From Zhengitettix transpicula (Eukaryota > Arthropoda > Insecta > Orthoptera > Tetrigidae): DNA of 64,000 nucleotides. A model generated the notes under the pieces. That model worked only from the letters and a program-made list of their open reading frames with translations. It did no database searches and was not told the origin of the DNA. Of this stretch, positions 1-11,114 are shown piece after piece (position 1 is the stretch's first letter; each line of letters begins with the position of its first letter). Both the position numbers and the translations under genes were made by a program. The stretch is from positions 53,523,895-53,587,894 of the forward strand of contig CM073590.1 of NCBI GenBank assembly GCA_037074705.1, in the 5' to 3' direction.

Positions 1-451
1 TTGTTTGAAAAAACACAGTTGATAGCTTTGCTCTCTAAAATTTTGATAATTACTCGAACGTGGCAATAGACGAAATGTAATTCCAAACTGGCGACTTGCA
101 ATTCCAAAACCCGGGGACTTTTAATACCGCATTTCTCAGCTTCCAAATCACACTTGCTCAGTCATGGTACCAGGAACTCTGAATACGGACTCCTCAAAAC
201 ACACCTTCCGCCGTCCCGCTCTGAGCAACTCTGAATACGTACTCGTATCAAAACACATCTTCCTCCATCCTGCTCCGTACGTCTCAGTGCCGACCTTGGC
301 AACAATGCAACTCTAGCAAGCAAGCATTATAGGCTCCATATTCTTGTAGACAATCCTTAAGCTATAATGAAATAGCCTCATATTTACGCCGCCGATAACG
401 AAAATATTAAATTTTATTTTTTAATTAATTACATATTCGTAATTTACTACA
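1..451 (+). repeat. LTR-like unit, family B, cut by window start
   Basis: This stretch is closely similar to the reverse complement of 33357-33790, so the two are inverted copies of one repeat. Its right end reads TTTACTACA and abuts a (TA)n tract at 452-467, the same arrangement as the other LTR-like units here. It has no open reading frame of note. Its left end lies outside the window. Assignment as an LTR rests on the shared ends and (TA)n setting, not on coding sequence. Confidence 0.5.
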
Positions 452-467
452 ATATATATATATATAT

Positions 468-1736
468 TGTAATAATATAATGCATTATATTATTGGAGAC
501 GGCGCACGTGTCGTGGAGAGACGTGCGAGAAAGGATAAAGGGCGACTCGGGTGGTCCTGAGTAATTGCTGCAGCTGCAATGAGAGACAGGGGATGATGAG
601 GGTCCAGTAGCCTATTGATTTGGGAAACGGCGAGTCGAATTAGTTACGCAGATGGTCACAACGGGCCATGTTAGAGCAGGCTACTGTCTCTAACGAATGA
701 CCTGAAAAGGACTTTGGACTTTCAAGAGAAGATTTTGTGCGAGGCGGACAAAGGAGAGGAAGCCGTAAGTTAGTAGACGGAGTGTGACAATGCGATTGTC
801 ACAGTTCGAAAGGCGGCCGGAACGAAAATTAAAGGAATGGGTTTCTGTCACTGCGCCGTGGCGACGCAAGTGAAAGACAAGGGAGGAAGATGGCATATAT
901 ATAGAAGAATCGCCTATTGTAAAGTCAGTTGTGGTATAGCACGGGAGAGAGACGGTCAGCGAGCAGCTGTGATCTAGCACGAGAGAGAAGACGGAGCAAG
1001 CAGCAAAGTTGGTTGGTGTTAGCGTGAGAGGAAAGACGGAGCAAGCAGCAAAGACGGTTGTTGCTTAGCACGAGAGAGAGACATTTGTTACTTAGCATGA
1101 GAGAGAAGACGGAGCAAGCAGCAAAGTCAGTTGTTGCTTAGCACGAGAGAGAGACATTTGTTAATTAGCACGGAAGAGAAAGACGGAGCAAGCAGCAAGG
1201 ACAGTTGTTAAATAGCACGGGAGAGAAAGACGGAGCAAGCAGCGAAGAGTGGAACAGTGGTTATTTAGAGTCAGTGAAGTGAATATCAGGACCTATAAAG
1301 TGAGTGTCTAAGGAACGAGTCAAGGTGGACATAAGAAACTGTAAGTTAGAATATACCATATTAAATAATGTAAACCATCATTAAAGGATAGTAGTCAGAT
1401 TTCGTTCCCTTCTTTCGATAATAAAATTTAGAGGCAAACTATAGGTTAAGGTTATTAATAAATTTAATAGATACTTGTGTTGATTTGAAAACGTAAATGT
1501 TGGTTTTTTTTAGATGGTTTGATTCTGTCCTTCGTCAAACCCAGTAACGACCTAGGAGAGCAAGAGTTCTCATATTTTAATGTTAAAGTAGTAAATTCAT
1601 GTGTAAATTCTTTTCGTATTTAATAAATTTATTTGTTGTTTATAAAAATTATTCTTTTTATTTCGACCCATTTATGTGGTCATTACATATTGGCTACCAC
1701 AACGGTGGATGGAGATAGGAGTAATAGCAGTTTATT

Positions 1737-1739
<3 letters not shown>
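468..1739 (+). repeat. LTR-like unit, family A
   Basis: The unit begins TGTAATAAT directly after a (TA)n tract and ends TTTATTACA directly before another. Inside are a TATA-like run near 893-902, a purine-rich tandem repeat (about 940-1250), a conserved block CCCAGTAACGACC near 1540, AATAAA-like signals near 1622, an internal ATTACA at 1682-1687 and a PBS-like motif starting TGGCTACCACAACG at 1691. These are the parts of an LTR plus primer-binding site, but the repeated unit extends about 50 bp past the PBS-like motif. An inverted relative with the same end structure lies at 9451-11086. No gag or pol is present. Confidence 0.6.
940..1250 (+). repeat. Degenerate tandem repeat inside LTR-like unit A
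   Basis: The phrase AGCACGAGAGAGA followed by GACGGAGCAAGCAGCAAAG recurs about five times with variable spacing, giving a purine-rich degenerate array. Units C and D carry different repeats at a comparable place, so each lineage seems to have grown its own minisatellite. Confidence 0.7.

Positions 1740-1776
<37 letters not shown>
1740..1776. repeat. (TA)n microsatellite
   Basis: About 18 TA dinucleotides lie at the 3' border of LTR-like unit A. Similar tracts lie at 452-467, 8343-8378, 11087-11114, 32231-32245 and 33315-33356, each bordering an LTR-like unit. The short open frames rich in Y-I crossing it are translations of the repeat, not genes. Confidence 0.95.
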
Positions 1777-1779
<3 letters not shown>

Positions 1780-2390
1780 ATCCAAAATGAATCCTCTAAT
1801 AAATATAGTAAATTTACAATAAGATAACAAGATAGAATGCCAGCACATTGTGACCAATTATGTAGTAAAGAAAATGAATCATTATTGAAATATGCTACCA
1901 CAATGGTGCCAATTAATGTATTAATCACTTTTTATTAAGGGAATAAAATGAAAGGAATTTGAAATTGAACAAAAGTTGTAAAGATATAACAATTTAATTT
2001 ATTAAACCAAATTTAGTCTTAATTGATTTACAATTTATTAATAATATTTTGCCTGGGCTTTTGTGAGAAACGTATTTCAGGGCCGCCTATCGGGCCTCCA
2101 ATAAAGATAGTACCAAAAAATGAAATTTAAATTTACAATTGTTCCTAACTTGAAATTTATATAATTTTAAATAAGTTATCGAAATTTGATTGAAATCTGA
2201 CGGTAGATATTACAGATGAGTAATTATGTTTGTTTTACATACCATTGCCTGGTCTTCTGGGGTTTGAGCACACGTTATTTTGTTTTTATCACTTATCACT
2301 GACAGGCCATTTGTACTAATTCTATTTTGTTATCATTTGCGAACACATTAAAAACACTGTCGACATTCTTCAATTATATAATTGTTGGTA
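1777..2390. other. AT-rich gap with a second PBS-like motif
   Basis: No gene is seen. At about 1893-1910 the text GCTACCACAATGGTGCC resembles the PBS-like motif of the neighbouring LTR-like units, so 1777-1930 is probably the tail of another decayed unit. The rest is unassigned AT-rich DNA. Confidence 0.4.
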
Positions 2391-2394
2391 GATT

Positions 2395-2665
2395 TAATCA
2401 TCACTCGCAGACCAATTGCTGTATACTGTTTACTCGCTACATTCTGCTCCTTATACTGGTGACCACTAACACACAATCATCCTACTCCCAAAACACACTC
2501 TCCTCCAAGTGACCACTGAACTGCATGTATCTGCCTTAGCCGACAATGCCCTTGGTAGCAAGCATTATTGGTTCCGCATTCTAGTCAAATAATACAGCCA
2601 CGGCCTCAGAATTACGCCGTCAATAATGAATTAAAAAATTTAGTAATTACATATATAAGTATGTA
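2395..2665 (+). repeat. Older, diverged copy of family B repeat
   Basis: Blocks such as GGTAGCAAGCATTATTGG and the following AATTACGCCGTCAATAATG match the family B copy at about 300-420 with many differences. It runs in the same orientation and ends near AGTAATTACATATATAAG. Confidence 0.45.
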
Positions 2666-2697
2666 TGTATATATTGAGTACTTCTATTATTTTACAT

Positions 2698-2708
2698 CCC
2701 CCCCCCCC
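2698..2708. repeat. Poly-C tract
   Basis: A short homopolymer run of C is followed by (AC)n. No function is inferred. Confidence 0.8.
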
Positions 2709-2714
2709 ACACAC

Positions 2715-2825
2715 ACAGTTTGTTTCTAGTTCTAAATGAACACGTGCACGAAATTTGCTCCACGGGTGTATATTTGTATGCGTAACATACATACACACAA
2801 ACACACATATCCGCTCGTACAGTCT
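2715..2825 (-). mobile_element. Helitron-like element, 5'-end fragment
   Basis: The + strand text with GAACACGTGCACGAAATTTG, then GTGTATATTTGTATGCG and an (ACATACA)n-like tail matches the last 100 bp of the Helitron-like elements at 16.9-30.4 kb. Only this end is preserved. Confidence 0.5.
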
Positions 2826-3170
2826 AAATTATTTATTATATATGTATTCATAATCTTTAATTTTAATTGTCTTCTGCCAGAATCACATTTTTTCATTCTA
2901 CGATGGTAGATATTCAGAACAAATACTCATTAGACTCTTGTTTTAAATACAAGACTACTAAATTATTTTTCTAGGGCCTTATAATTGAGAAGGAACTCTA
3001 TAATATAAGCTAATACATTTATGAACATTTCTGTAAAGGTAAGGAAACCAAACAGCTGTTGTTTTCTCATACAAACCAGAAAGTCCATTAACATCAATCG
3101 TTTAACGACATAGATTACAGCGGTGGAAACGACGGAAAAGTTTTAAGCATTCAAAAGTGTAGCCCAGCAG
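2826..3170. other. Gap, nothing recognised
   Basis: AT-rich sequence without a convincing reading frame or a repeat shared with the rest of the window. Confidence 0.5.
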
Positions 3171-3171
3171 C

Positions 3172-3540
3172 TACGAGGGTGGTCTGAATACTTTCCGACC
3201 TAACAAAGATACAAGACATTTTTCCTTCAAATTGATTTTTATTTTTCTACATGCTCCACATTTCTTCCAGCGCTGTTTCAGCTCTTTAATCCGCCTAAAA
3301 AGTACTCCTCGATTTTCTCTGCTAAATAAGTTGATGGAATCTTCATTTGACGAAACTCACTGTCCTCTGAGTGCTACTTTTAGCTTAGGGAGCAAAAACA
3401 GTCGATTGTGCATTCACGTGCAGTTATCCAGCAGTCCGGAACTGCAGTTATCCAGATCGTCAATAACCGACGTGTATGTTGGAAAGTCCGCAGTTCTAAT
3501 CGTCAGTCCTCATCTGTTAACTAATTGGTAAATTTTGTGC
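3172..3540 (-). pseudogene. Mariner-type transposon remnant
   Basis: The left edge TACGAGGGTGGTCTGAATAC looks like a mariner terminal inverted repeat. The following - strand coding-like text (a tryptophan-poor helical segment read backwards from about 3250-3330) has the pattern of a mariner transposase C-terminus. No matching right TIR was found and no D,D34D residues remain visible. A badly decayed copy is the best reading. Confidence 0.4.
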
Positions 3541-5160
3541 ATTTTTCACCAGTTGTCCCTGTATACTATTTTTGTGTAAAGAAATAAAACAAAATTTATA
3601 ACCAAATTTATTGAATTATATCGAAAATTGCCGTGTTTGTGGAAGGTGAAAGGAAAATCTTATTAAATAGACACGAAAAAAATAAAGCTTATGAAAAGTT
3701 ATTGAGTTTTTACTAAACAAAAAATGAAAATGCCACAGAGGATATAATAAAAAACAGAATTTGAAATCATCGATGTGAATTCATAAAAGACCTGAAGAAA
3801 GTTCGGCAGTGAAAGCGCTCAGGTGGTTTTGATATCATTTATGAACCCACACGGTGTTACTTCAACCTGCTATTGTTCACAACAGATCAAGAAGGTCTCA
3901 GGAATTCCATCTCAAGTACTGACATCTACACCGAAGTTCATTATGTTCTTCAACAAACATTCCAAGAATTGTCACAATTCGTTAATTCTTTGTCTAAAAA
4001 ATAATGCATTTAATAAAAATGTTTTACAATTTGACTTAAAAAAATTAATCAAAATTAAATCATTTTTACATTACGATAAGTATTGTTATGAACATTTAGT
4101 AAATATCGCAAATTTCCATAAATTTTTGTTAAGTTTATTAACTAAAAAAGTATATTCAGTTCTTGTTAAAACTAAAAATATCATTATTATTAGTTTTGCT
4201 AAGTAATTGTTTACTTGCATACGTTTTCTTTAAGACCTTATAAATGCAATTACAAGTTTCCGGTATTATTTTTCCAAGGGGTGAGGAGAAAACGTCAAAA
4301 TTTCCAAACTTCGTCTGGTTGTCAAATTCTTAAGCTGTAATAGCTGTCATTACTGGGGACAATAAATGCATCTTGTGTCTTCAATTGGTGTGCCTTATAT
4401 GCAGGAAGAGAATATATATATTTGTGAGACGAGAGACGATTTTTTGTGGGTGATAGCTCGGAAACTTAAGAGAGGTAGTTAATTAAGGGCAGCACGTGAG
4501 ATGATCAGAATTCATAGCCAAAATTTAGATAAATCGTGAACAGGAACGTGGGACCTGATGATTTCGGCTAAATGTTCCGAGACAACCAGATAAAATGGAT
4601 TCCTCAATTGACTACATACTCCAAAGAACTCTATTCATGTCCACAATTCATTACACTGTTTTGTGATACCTGTAAGATTGTAAAACTCCTAGTGTTAGAG
4701 ACTTGTATGTATGTTTATAAAAAATGTTTACTACTTTTTATTTTAATATAATCATTTTTCTTAATTTTCCAATTTATACAGAGCTGAACGTGAATAATGT
4801 TTTGGTGTGTAAGTGTTGTAATTGTGTAGTAGTTCCCGAGTATCCATCGAGATATAAGTCGATTATATTTATTGTTCTTTTGTAAATGATCCTGAGAACA
4901 ATATTTATTTTTATTTAATTATTAAGGACTTATGTCCACTTAACATTAATAAAATAGTCACACAAAATTATAGAACTTTAAACAAAATTACATTTAAATA
5001 TATAATCAAATAATTTTTACATAATTATTCGTAAATCCAAATCTTAACTTTAAGGAACATTTATAATTCAGAAAATTTTAAATAAAATAATTCAATATCC
5101 AAAGCATTAGCCAAATTTTACGTTCATATTATGGGATGTTTTAAGTATAATTTGTTCTAT
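3541..5160. other. AT-rich gap, no gene recognised
   Basis: The longest open frame (3823-4206, +) is lysine- and leucine-rich and AT-driven, with no motif and no upstream exon signal. I treat it as chance. Nothing else was recognised in this stretch. Confidence 0.5.
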
Positions 5161-5166
5161 AATTCA

Positions 5167-5797
5167 TTACCACAAACATATTTCAGCCCAGAAGTTGTAT
5201 AATGAACTCAAAAATTCAATATCATAATTCACTAACTTAAAAATAAATACTAAATCTTTAGTCCAACGTACAGATTGCAGAGATGGGATTTTCAATGCAG
5301 TAGCAATATTTTTATAATTATGGTTTGTAAATAGGTTTGTCAAATTCACAAAATAAAACATTCTTGTAAAAAAAAATCATATTGAACCGTATCAATTTTA
5401 TTGATAAATTATTTTTTGTAACTTTTCCAAACTATTGTTCCAAACATTGGAATCACCAAAGATAATTAACATTTTTAATTTAGTTTTTTTTTCTAATAAA
5501 ACGTAAAATTTGCATAGCTTTATTACTAGTTGCATTAATACGTGCTACAAATGTCATTTTTGAATAAAATGTAATTCCTAAGTCTTGAATAACATTAACA
5601 CTTTCCAAGGCACAACCATCAATATTATAAAGTAAAATGACAACGTTTCTAGTTCTTGAGAATGTAATTGTTATACTTTTATATATATTTAATTTCATAT
5701 CATTCTCTCTACACCATTTCGGAATCAATGCAATCTGCATTAGATATAATGGATTTATATATTTTTGATCATCTGGAAACAGATACAAAATTAACAT
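5167..5797 (-). pseudogene. LINE (non-LTR) reverse transcriptase fragment
   Basis: Read on the - strand, this encodes the region around and after the RT catalytic box. The (Y/F)ADD motif appears as FPDDQK near the start, followed by IPKWCRENDMKLNIYKSI, ITFSRTR and VIQDLGITFYSKMTF, which is the order seen in Jockey/RTE-like LINEs. A second block (5167-5361) encodes the downstream segment ALKIPSLQSVRWTKD..F, again typical of the LINE C-terminal region. The frame changes between the blocks and the alanine of the catalytic box is replaced by proline, so the copy is dead. It is cut at about 5797. Confidence 0.75.
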
Positions 5798-5799
5798 TT

Positions 5800-6060
5800 G
5801 ATAATATATCTACATATGTAAAAGTGAATGTCTGTGTGTCCCCTGTCGGCCTTACGAAGCGTAAGGAAACTCCCAAACGGGGGTGAAATTTAAAAACGTG
5901 CTAAAACGTCCGTTTTAGCGTCGAATAATAAGTTTTTCGGGTCTATGAGATTAATAGCTTCTTGAAAAACAAATTGTTTAGTTAAGGAATAAATGTGTGA
6001 ATGTATGTATTTAATTTCTGAATTTGGAGTACAGAACCCTGAAAATTTAATTTTGTTATT
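5800..6060 (+). repeat. Helitron-like 5'-end relative with perfect hairpins
   Basis: The stretch opens with AT-rich text and a TGTCTGTGTGTCC run, like the 5' ends of other Helitron-like copies here. It then holds two perfect inverted repeats: CCTTACG-aag-CGTAAGG at 5850-5866 and GCTAAAACG-tc-CGTTTTAGC at 5900-5919. The family relation is inferred from layout rather than from long identity. Confidence 0.35.
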
Positions 6061-6204
6061 GTATTTATATGTAAATTCCGAAAAATACTGTTAAATGTTT
6101 TAAATGAGCTGGCAAAACATCACATTTTTTACAATTAAGTAAGAACTCACACTGGATTCACGCAATAACTAATTTAAATCGAATGTGAGCAGATTATATA
6201 ATTT

Positions 6205-6690
6205 AGGCAGGAGAGATACGAAGGGGCTACCTTTGGGGATGCCTTTTCCTCTCCGTTTTTGAACTAAGGTTCCCACAAGCCGAGGCACCTCGGCCTGTTC
6301 TGAGAGGTGTATGTCCCGGGGTCACAGACCTTGGGCATACGGTAAGAGTTGACCGCTATTCCCATTGGAATAGTCGGCCAGATGCCCCTTAAACTGGTCG
6401 AGGCACGGAGAAGGGAATGCTGCGTCCCCACAGCAAACCCCTCTCCCGCTATCGGAAGGGCGTGGGATAAGTACCCAATGCCCGACCTACCTGATGCAGG
6501 TTTTTCTAGGGTTTTCCCTGCATTTCTTTAGGCGAATGCCGGGTAGGATCCTTAAAATATAGCCCGGGGGCCCTAGTAACCCTTGGCTACCTTCCTCTAA
6601 CCTTCCGCATCCACCCTTTCAAATCCCTTCCTATGCTATTAAAGGGGAGTTGTCCAAAGTGGATTACCCTCATGTAGCCTGTTGCCCTAA
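6205..6690 (+). repeat. GC-rich dispersed repeat (LINE 3'-UTR or SINE type)
   Basis: This GC-rich island stands out from its AT-rich surroundings. It contains ATCGGAAGGGCGTGGGATAA, a block with GCGAATGCCGGGTAGGATCC and a long pyrimidine-rich tail, a style I associate with LINE 3' untranslated regions and derived SINEs of insects. A decayed relative lies at 38570-38870, sharing AGTCGGCCAG and ATCGAAAGGGCGTAG. The 60-codon frame at 6349-6531 shows no protein motif. Confidence 0.45.
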
Positions 6691-6692
6691 TA

Positions 6693-8339
6693 TGTATATA
6701 TATATATATAATTTAGAAAGAAGAGACATAATAAATACGTTAAAAAGGTGTCAAATATTAAAATGACAGAATTTACGTCTTATTGATAATTAATAATAAG
6801 AAATCTTATTTATAACATTGTCCATTTGGAACATTATAAGCTACAAGACAGTTGGAACAACGCCAATAATTGCAATATGGCATTGCCGATTTAGAGCCAC
6901 CACGAAATTCTTACATTGTGTGAGAAATACAATTTTATTGGTCAACTTTTAGAAGCCGCGAAATGTTTAATTAATAATAGTCTGTTTCCTCAGAATCTTT
7001 CACTTCTGCGGTGTACATGGAACGAGAAAGTCAGAGAGGCACCATTACCAGTAAACCGCCGGATACTGTCGTTATAAAAAATGTAATAGTTTAGTTATTT
7101 AGTGCAAGGTAGGAAATTGAAAATAAAACATTCAGAAATTTATATAAAAGTCGTAGGTTTAAAATTTGGAAACCGCAGCTCGGCGAGACGGACAGACTGT
7201 AGCTGTTGCTACCAGAAAGTTGCACAGGGCGAATATTCCTACCTGTTCGTTGCCGCAAAATATAGTTCGACTTCGCTGTGCTTGGTAGCAGCAGAAATCC
7301 AGCAATCTACGCGGTATCCAGTGGAGTCATTCCTGAAGCATTAGTGTTATAATCAACATACAATTTAGAGGACAAACCGACAAAAACTGTAAGCTATAAA
7401 AGTCAGAAGTACAATTTTTTTTTTCTGTGAAGTTCTTCCACAAATATCCGTTATTCGCTGTGTTTATTTCGAAAGCACTATTTTGAAATAAGCAAATCTG
7501 GACCGCACAACATCTTGGTGAAAGATATGTTTCATAAATGTAATAATGAATTTAAAGCAAAATATTGTAATATTTTATGTACATTTAAGTGTTAAAAATC
7601 CATTAAAACTTTGCAGTACAAATGTTAATTAAAATTTATTTTTCTAATATTCAAAGTTCATTTGTAAAAGCTGTTTCTGTCTGATTAAATATTGGTGTGT
7701 GTGTGAATTTGTAAAACTAGTGCATTGAAAAATCTTAATTTCTGATCCCTTATTTCACGTTAAATCAGTTGCGTTCGACGCATAATTATCCGAGTGGCGT
7801 GACGTAATAGATGAGAAACAGCCTACAGTGAACTTTATCATAAACATTATTATTTTAACCACAATAAATTTTAACTATAATTTTACATTGTAATTTATAT
7901 TACAATACATATAAGTCTTATCACAATTTGTAAAAATAAGATATAACTTTGAGTTTCTCTCTTTATCTACCTAATTAATTTGTAATAAATTTAATAAAGC
8001 TATAATGTCAACAAGTCTATATGACAATATTTCATCACGTATTTTATGATCAAGTACTGCAAAACTCGAATAAATATTATTTTGCTAATATATTTTTAAT
8101 AAGTAGTTCCAGTTCACATTTTGATATCGTATATCTAAATTCTATATACTTTCACAATAAGACATCATAATTGATGTTCATTCGTCAATGAACCAATAAT
8201 AATAATAATACGTACAATAATAATACGTACAAAAATATGTTAAAATTCATATAACAAATTCAATACATATCTTTTATACGTAATTCTAGCAGTTGTTAAT
8301 TCACTATAACGTCTAATAAAAAACTATTATATAAATATT

Positions 8340-8342
<3 letters not shown>
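6693..8342. other. Gap with (TA)n edges, nothing recognised
   Basis: The region starts after a (TA)n tract and ends at another, so it may include more decayed LTR-like sequence, but the conserved ends are not visible. A somewhat GC-richer block at 7000-7340 has an 80-codon frame without motifs. There is an (AAT)n-like patch near 8196-8225. Confidence 0.4.
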
Positions 8343-8378
<36 letters not shown>

Positions 8379-8381
<3 letters not shown>

Positions 8382-9440
8382 AGTAATTAAGCGAAAATAA
8401 TTAATTAATAAACAAAAATTTGGGCTCGCATTGTTAGCGGCATAAAACACACAAGTCGTACACAAGAATGTGGCAAGAATGCAATGTTTGTGGGTATTGT
8501 AGAGGTTGGTTCGCTAGACGCGCATAGCAGAGTCTGTGGGGCGCCGAGCTCCAGTAAAGTCGTCTTGGAAATATAGAAGTGCACAGACGAAAAGTATAAA
8601 ATCCAGAAAGTGTCAGGGTACATGTAACAACAGCTAAATCACTTAAAACATTTTACAAGTTGCAGTCTGTGAGATACCTACGTAATATTCAACGCTTAAT
8701 ATTCAGAGTGTTGAGTCTAAATTACTATATTCTCGATTCACACTTCCTTCGATTGTGGGAGCCCAGGTAATTGCATCCAGCAGTTAATGATCTTCGGAGC
8801 GAGCTAATAGGATTTCTTAAACGAACAGTGAAACAACTTTTGCAAAACTAAAAGTGTTTATTAGAGTCAGTGGATAAAAATGGCCTGTCTATAAAGTGCT
8901 AAAAGTGTGTGTGTACGAACGAGACAACTTCCTTGAGTAAAAGAGACAGTAAGGTAAAATTCCACAGAATTACTATCTGTAAACTCATAAGTAAAGATAT
9001 TATCGCCAGATTTCGAATTTCGGTCAGAATTTAAAGTTCATATTTTATGTTTTTGCATTGTAATAATCTATTCATGAATTAATTCAATGATAGCTTGATA
9101 AAATTTAATTGTTAACAAGCATTTCTTTATTAGAAGCCCAGTAAACGACCTGAGAAATAGTCATTTTATTGTAAAAGATTAATTGGTAATGTAAATTGAA
9201 ATGTATTTGCCTAAATAACTTGTGTAAATTATAATTGTTTGCAGTTAATAAATGTTAATTGTTTGTTTTAATTGATTTTGAATTATTTATTGGACCTATA
9301 ATACTATAAGTTGACCAACGTGTGGCTTTCTTTGTGAAGTAAATTGAATAATTGTAATGAAAATGCTAAATACCACAAATTGTTGCTCTAAAGTGAGGCA
9401 TTGCTTTTAATTTAATTGTCTTTCATTATAAATCACTACA
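8379..9440 (+). repeat. LTR-like unit, family E
   Basis: It starts TGTAGTAATTAAG straight after about 18 TA repeats and ends AATCACTACA before a (TA)n tract shared with the next unit. It contains the conserved block GCCCAGTAAACGACC at about 9135, several AATAAA signals and a PBS-like GTTGACCAACGTGTGG at about 9312. Roughly 110 bp separate that motif from the unit end. No coding sequence is present. Confidence 0.55.
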
Positions 9441-9450
9441 ATATATATAT

Positions 9451-11086
9451 ATTGTAATAAACAAATAAGAGACTCCTTCTATCTTTGTCCACCGTTGTGG
9501 TAGCCAAAATGTAATAACCACATAGTAGGCGTCGAAATAAAAAGAATAATTTTTATGATCAACAAATAAATTTTATTAACACAAGAAGAATTTACAATTG
9601 AATTTATTATTTTACTATTATAATAAGAACTCTTGCTCTCATGGGTCTCTACTGGGTTTGACAACGGACAGAATTGAACTATTAAAAAGACCCAACATTT
9701 ATGTTTTAAATTAAACAAAAGTATCTACTAAATTTATTAATGAACTTAACCTATAGATTGCTTCTAACTTTATTATCAAAAGAAGAGAACGAGATCTGAC
9801 TGTTATCCTTTAATAACGTTTACATCTGTTAATATTATGCATTCCAACTTACGGTTTCTCAGGTTTACTTTGACTCGTTCTTTAGACACGCACTTTATAG
9901 CCTTGACATTCACTCACTGACTCTAACACAATATCACTGGTTCGCCGATATCTGGTTCTCCATATCCAGTGAAATATCCCAGGTGTTCGTCGTGACACTC
10001 CTTGACGTCGTTTGCTGCATCCAGGTCGTCTACCATCGAAGACAGGTCAAATTCTCCTACTCATACAGATAGAGCTTCTGTATGTTAAAAAATGTTTGTA
10101 GTTGTTATAGTTTTGCTGACTGATGCTGACTATTTCTGTCTCAAACTCCAACCACGATGCATTCAGCACGCTGGCTCCACTGTGACTGCCCTGACTATGC
10201 TTCTCGTTCGATGCCCACAGCATCTCTCTCTTACGCTGACTGTCTCTCGTTCCTCTCCCACGCTAACTGTCTAACTGTCTCTTCGATGTGTCCTGCACCA
10301 CTCTCCCACGCTAACTGTCGATGTTCACAGAACCCCTCTCCTACGCTGACTCTCATTGACTGTCGCTGACAGTCCACACAATAGGTTATTTCCCCTATAT
10401 ATACCACTAGCCTCCTTGTTTTTCTCTTGATGCAAAATTTCGTCGCAACGACGCGGTGACAGAATCCCATTACTGAAATTTAAGTCCCGGCCGCTGGAGT
10501 CCTTCCGCCGGCTGCTATCTTTTGTTCGAAACCCGACAATCGCGACAGGTCCAATTTGTCTTTGGACCTCTCCCCTCACAAGTGCGCGATACTAATTTCT
10601 TCAGATCCTAAGTCAACAAGTGCCTGGAACTTACACCCACTGACTCTCCTTAAAGCTGTAGTTATTTCGCCCCCGCAATTACTCAGGACTTGTCGGCCTC
10701 ACCCGACTCACACAAGATCCTTTCTTGCAAGTCCCAAGCAAATACGCCACTTGTCAGGTCATTCATCAGAGACAATAGCCTGCTCTAACATAACCACTTT
10801 GGTACCATCTGCTCGCCCACGTTCTGCGTCACGGATTCGCCACAGATCCCCAAATCAATAAGTTACTGGACTCGCAATTACTCTTTAGACCTAATTGCCG
10901 CACGGTCACACCCGACTCTACAAATTACGGCTTCCTCTCTGCCGCTCACCAGCACTCATCCTAGATAAATGTCTTACCGCTCCGTCTTGTCACCTCGTGA
11001 CAGGACCCGCAATTACTTTTCCCTCGCATTCTCTTTACGAAATGTGCGCTGTTTTTAAACCAATGCATTACATTATATGCATTACA
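9451..11086 (-). repeat. LTR-like unit, family A', inverted
   Basis: Read on the - strand it begins TGTAATGCATATAATG and ends GTTTATTACA. Near that end (9486-9507) lies the PBS-like TTGGCTACCACAACGG, followed by about 40 bp to the terminus. The conserved CAAACCCAGTAGAGACC block lies near 9650. It is the best relative of unit A (468-1739) but about 360 bp longer. Repeats built on ACGCTGACTGTC/ACGCTAACTGTC fill 10230-10370. Open frames of 60-104 codons here are not supported as genes. Confidence 0.6.
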
Positions 11087-11114
11087 ATATACATATATAT
11101 ATATATATATATAT

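Noticed and set aside
1633..1928. Overlapping + and - strand ORFs with long Y-I runs
   Set aside because: They are translations of a (TA)n microsatellite inside LTR-like sequence.
3823..4206. 127-codon ORF
   Set aside because: Its composition follows AT-rich DNA, with no motif, promoter or splice context.
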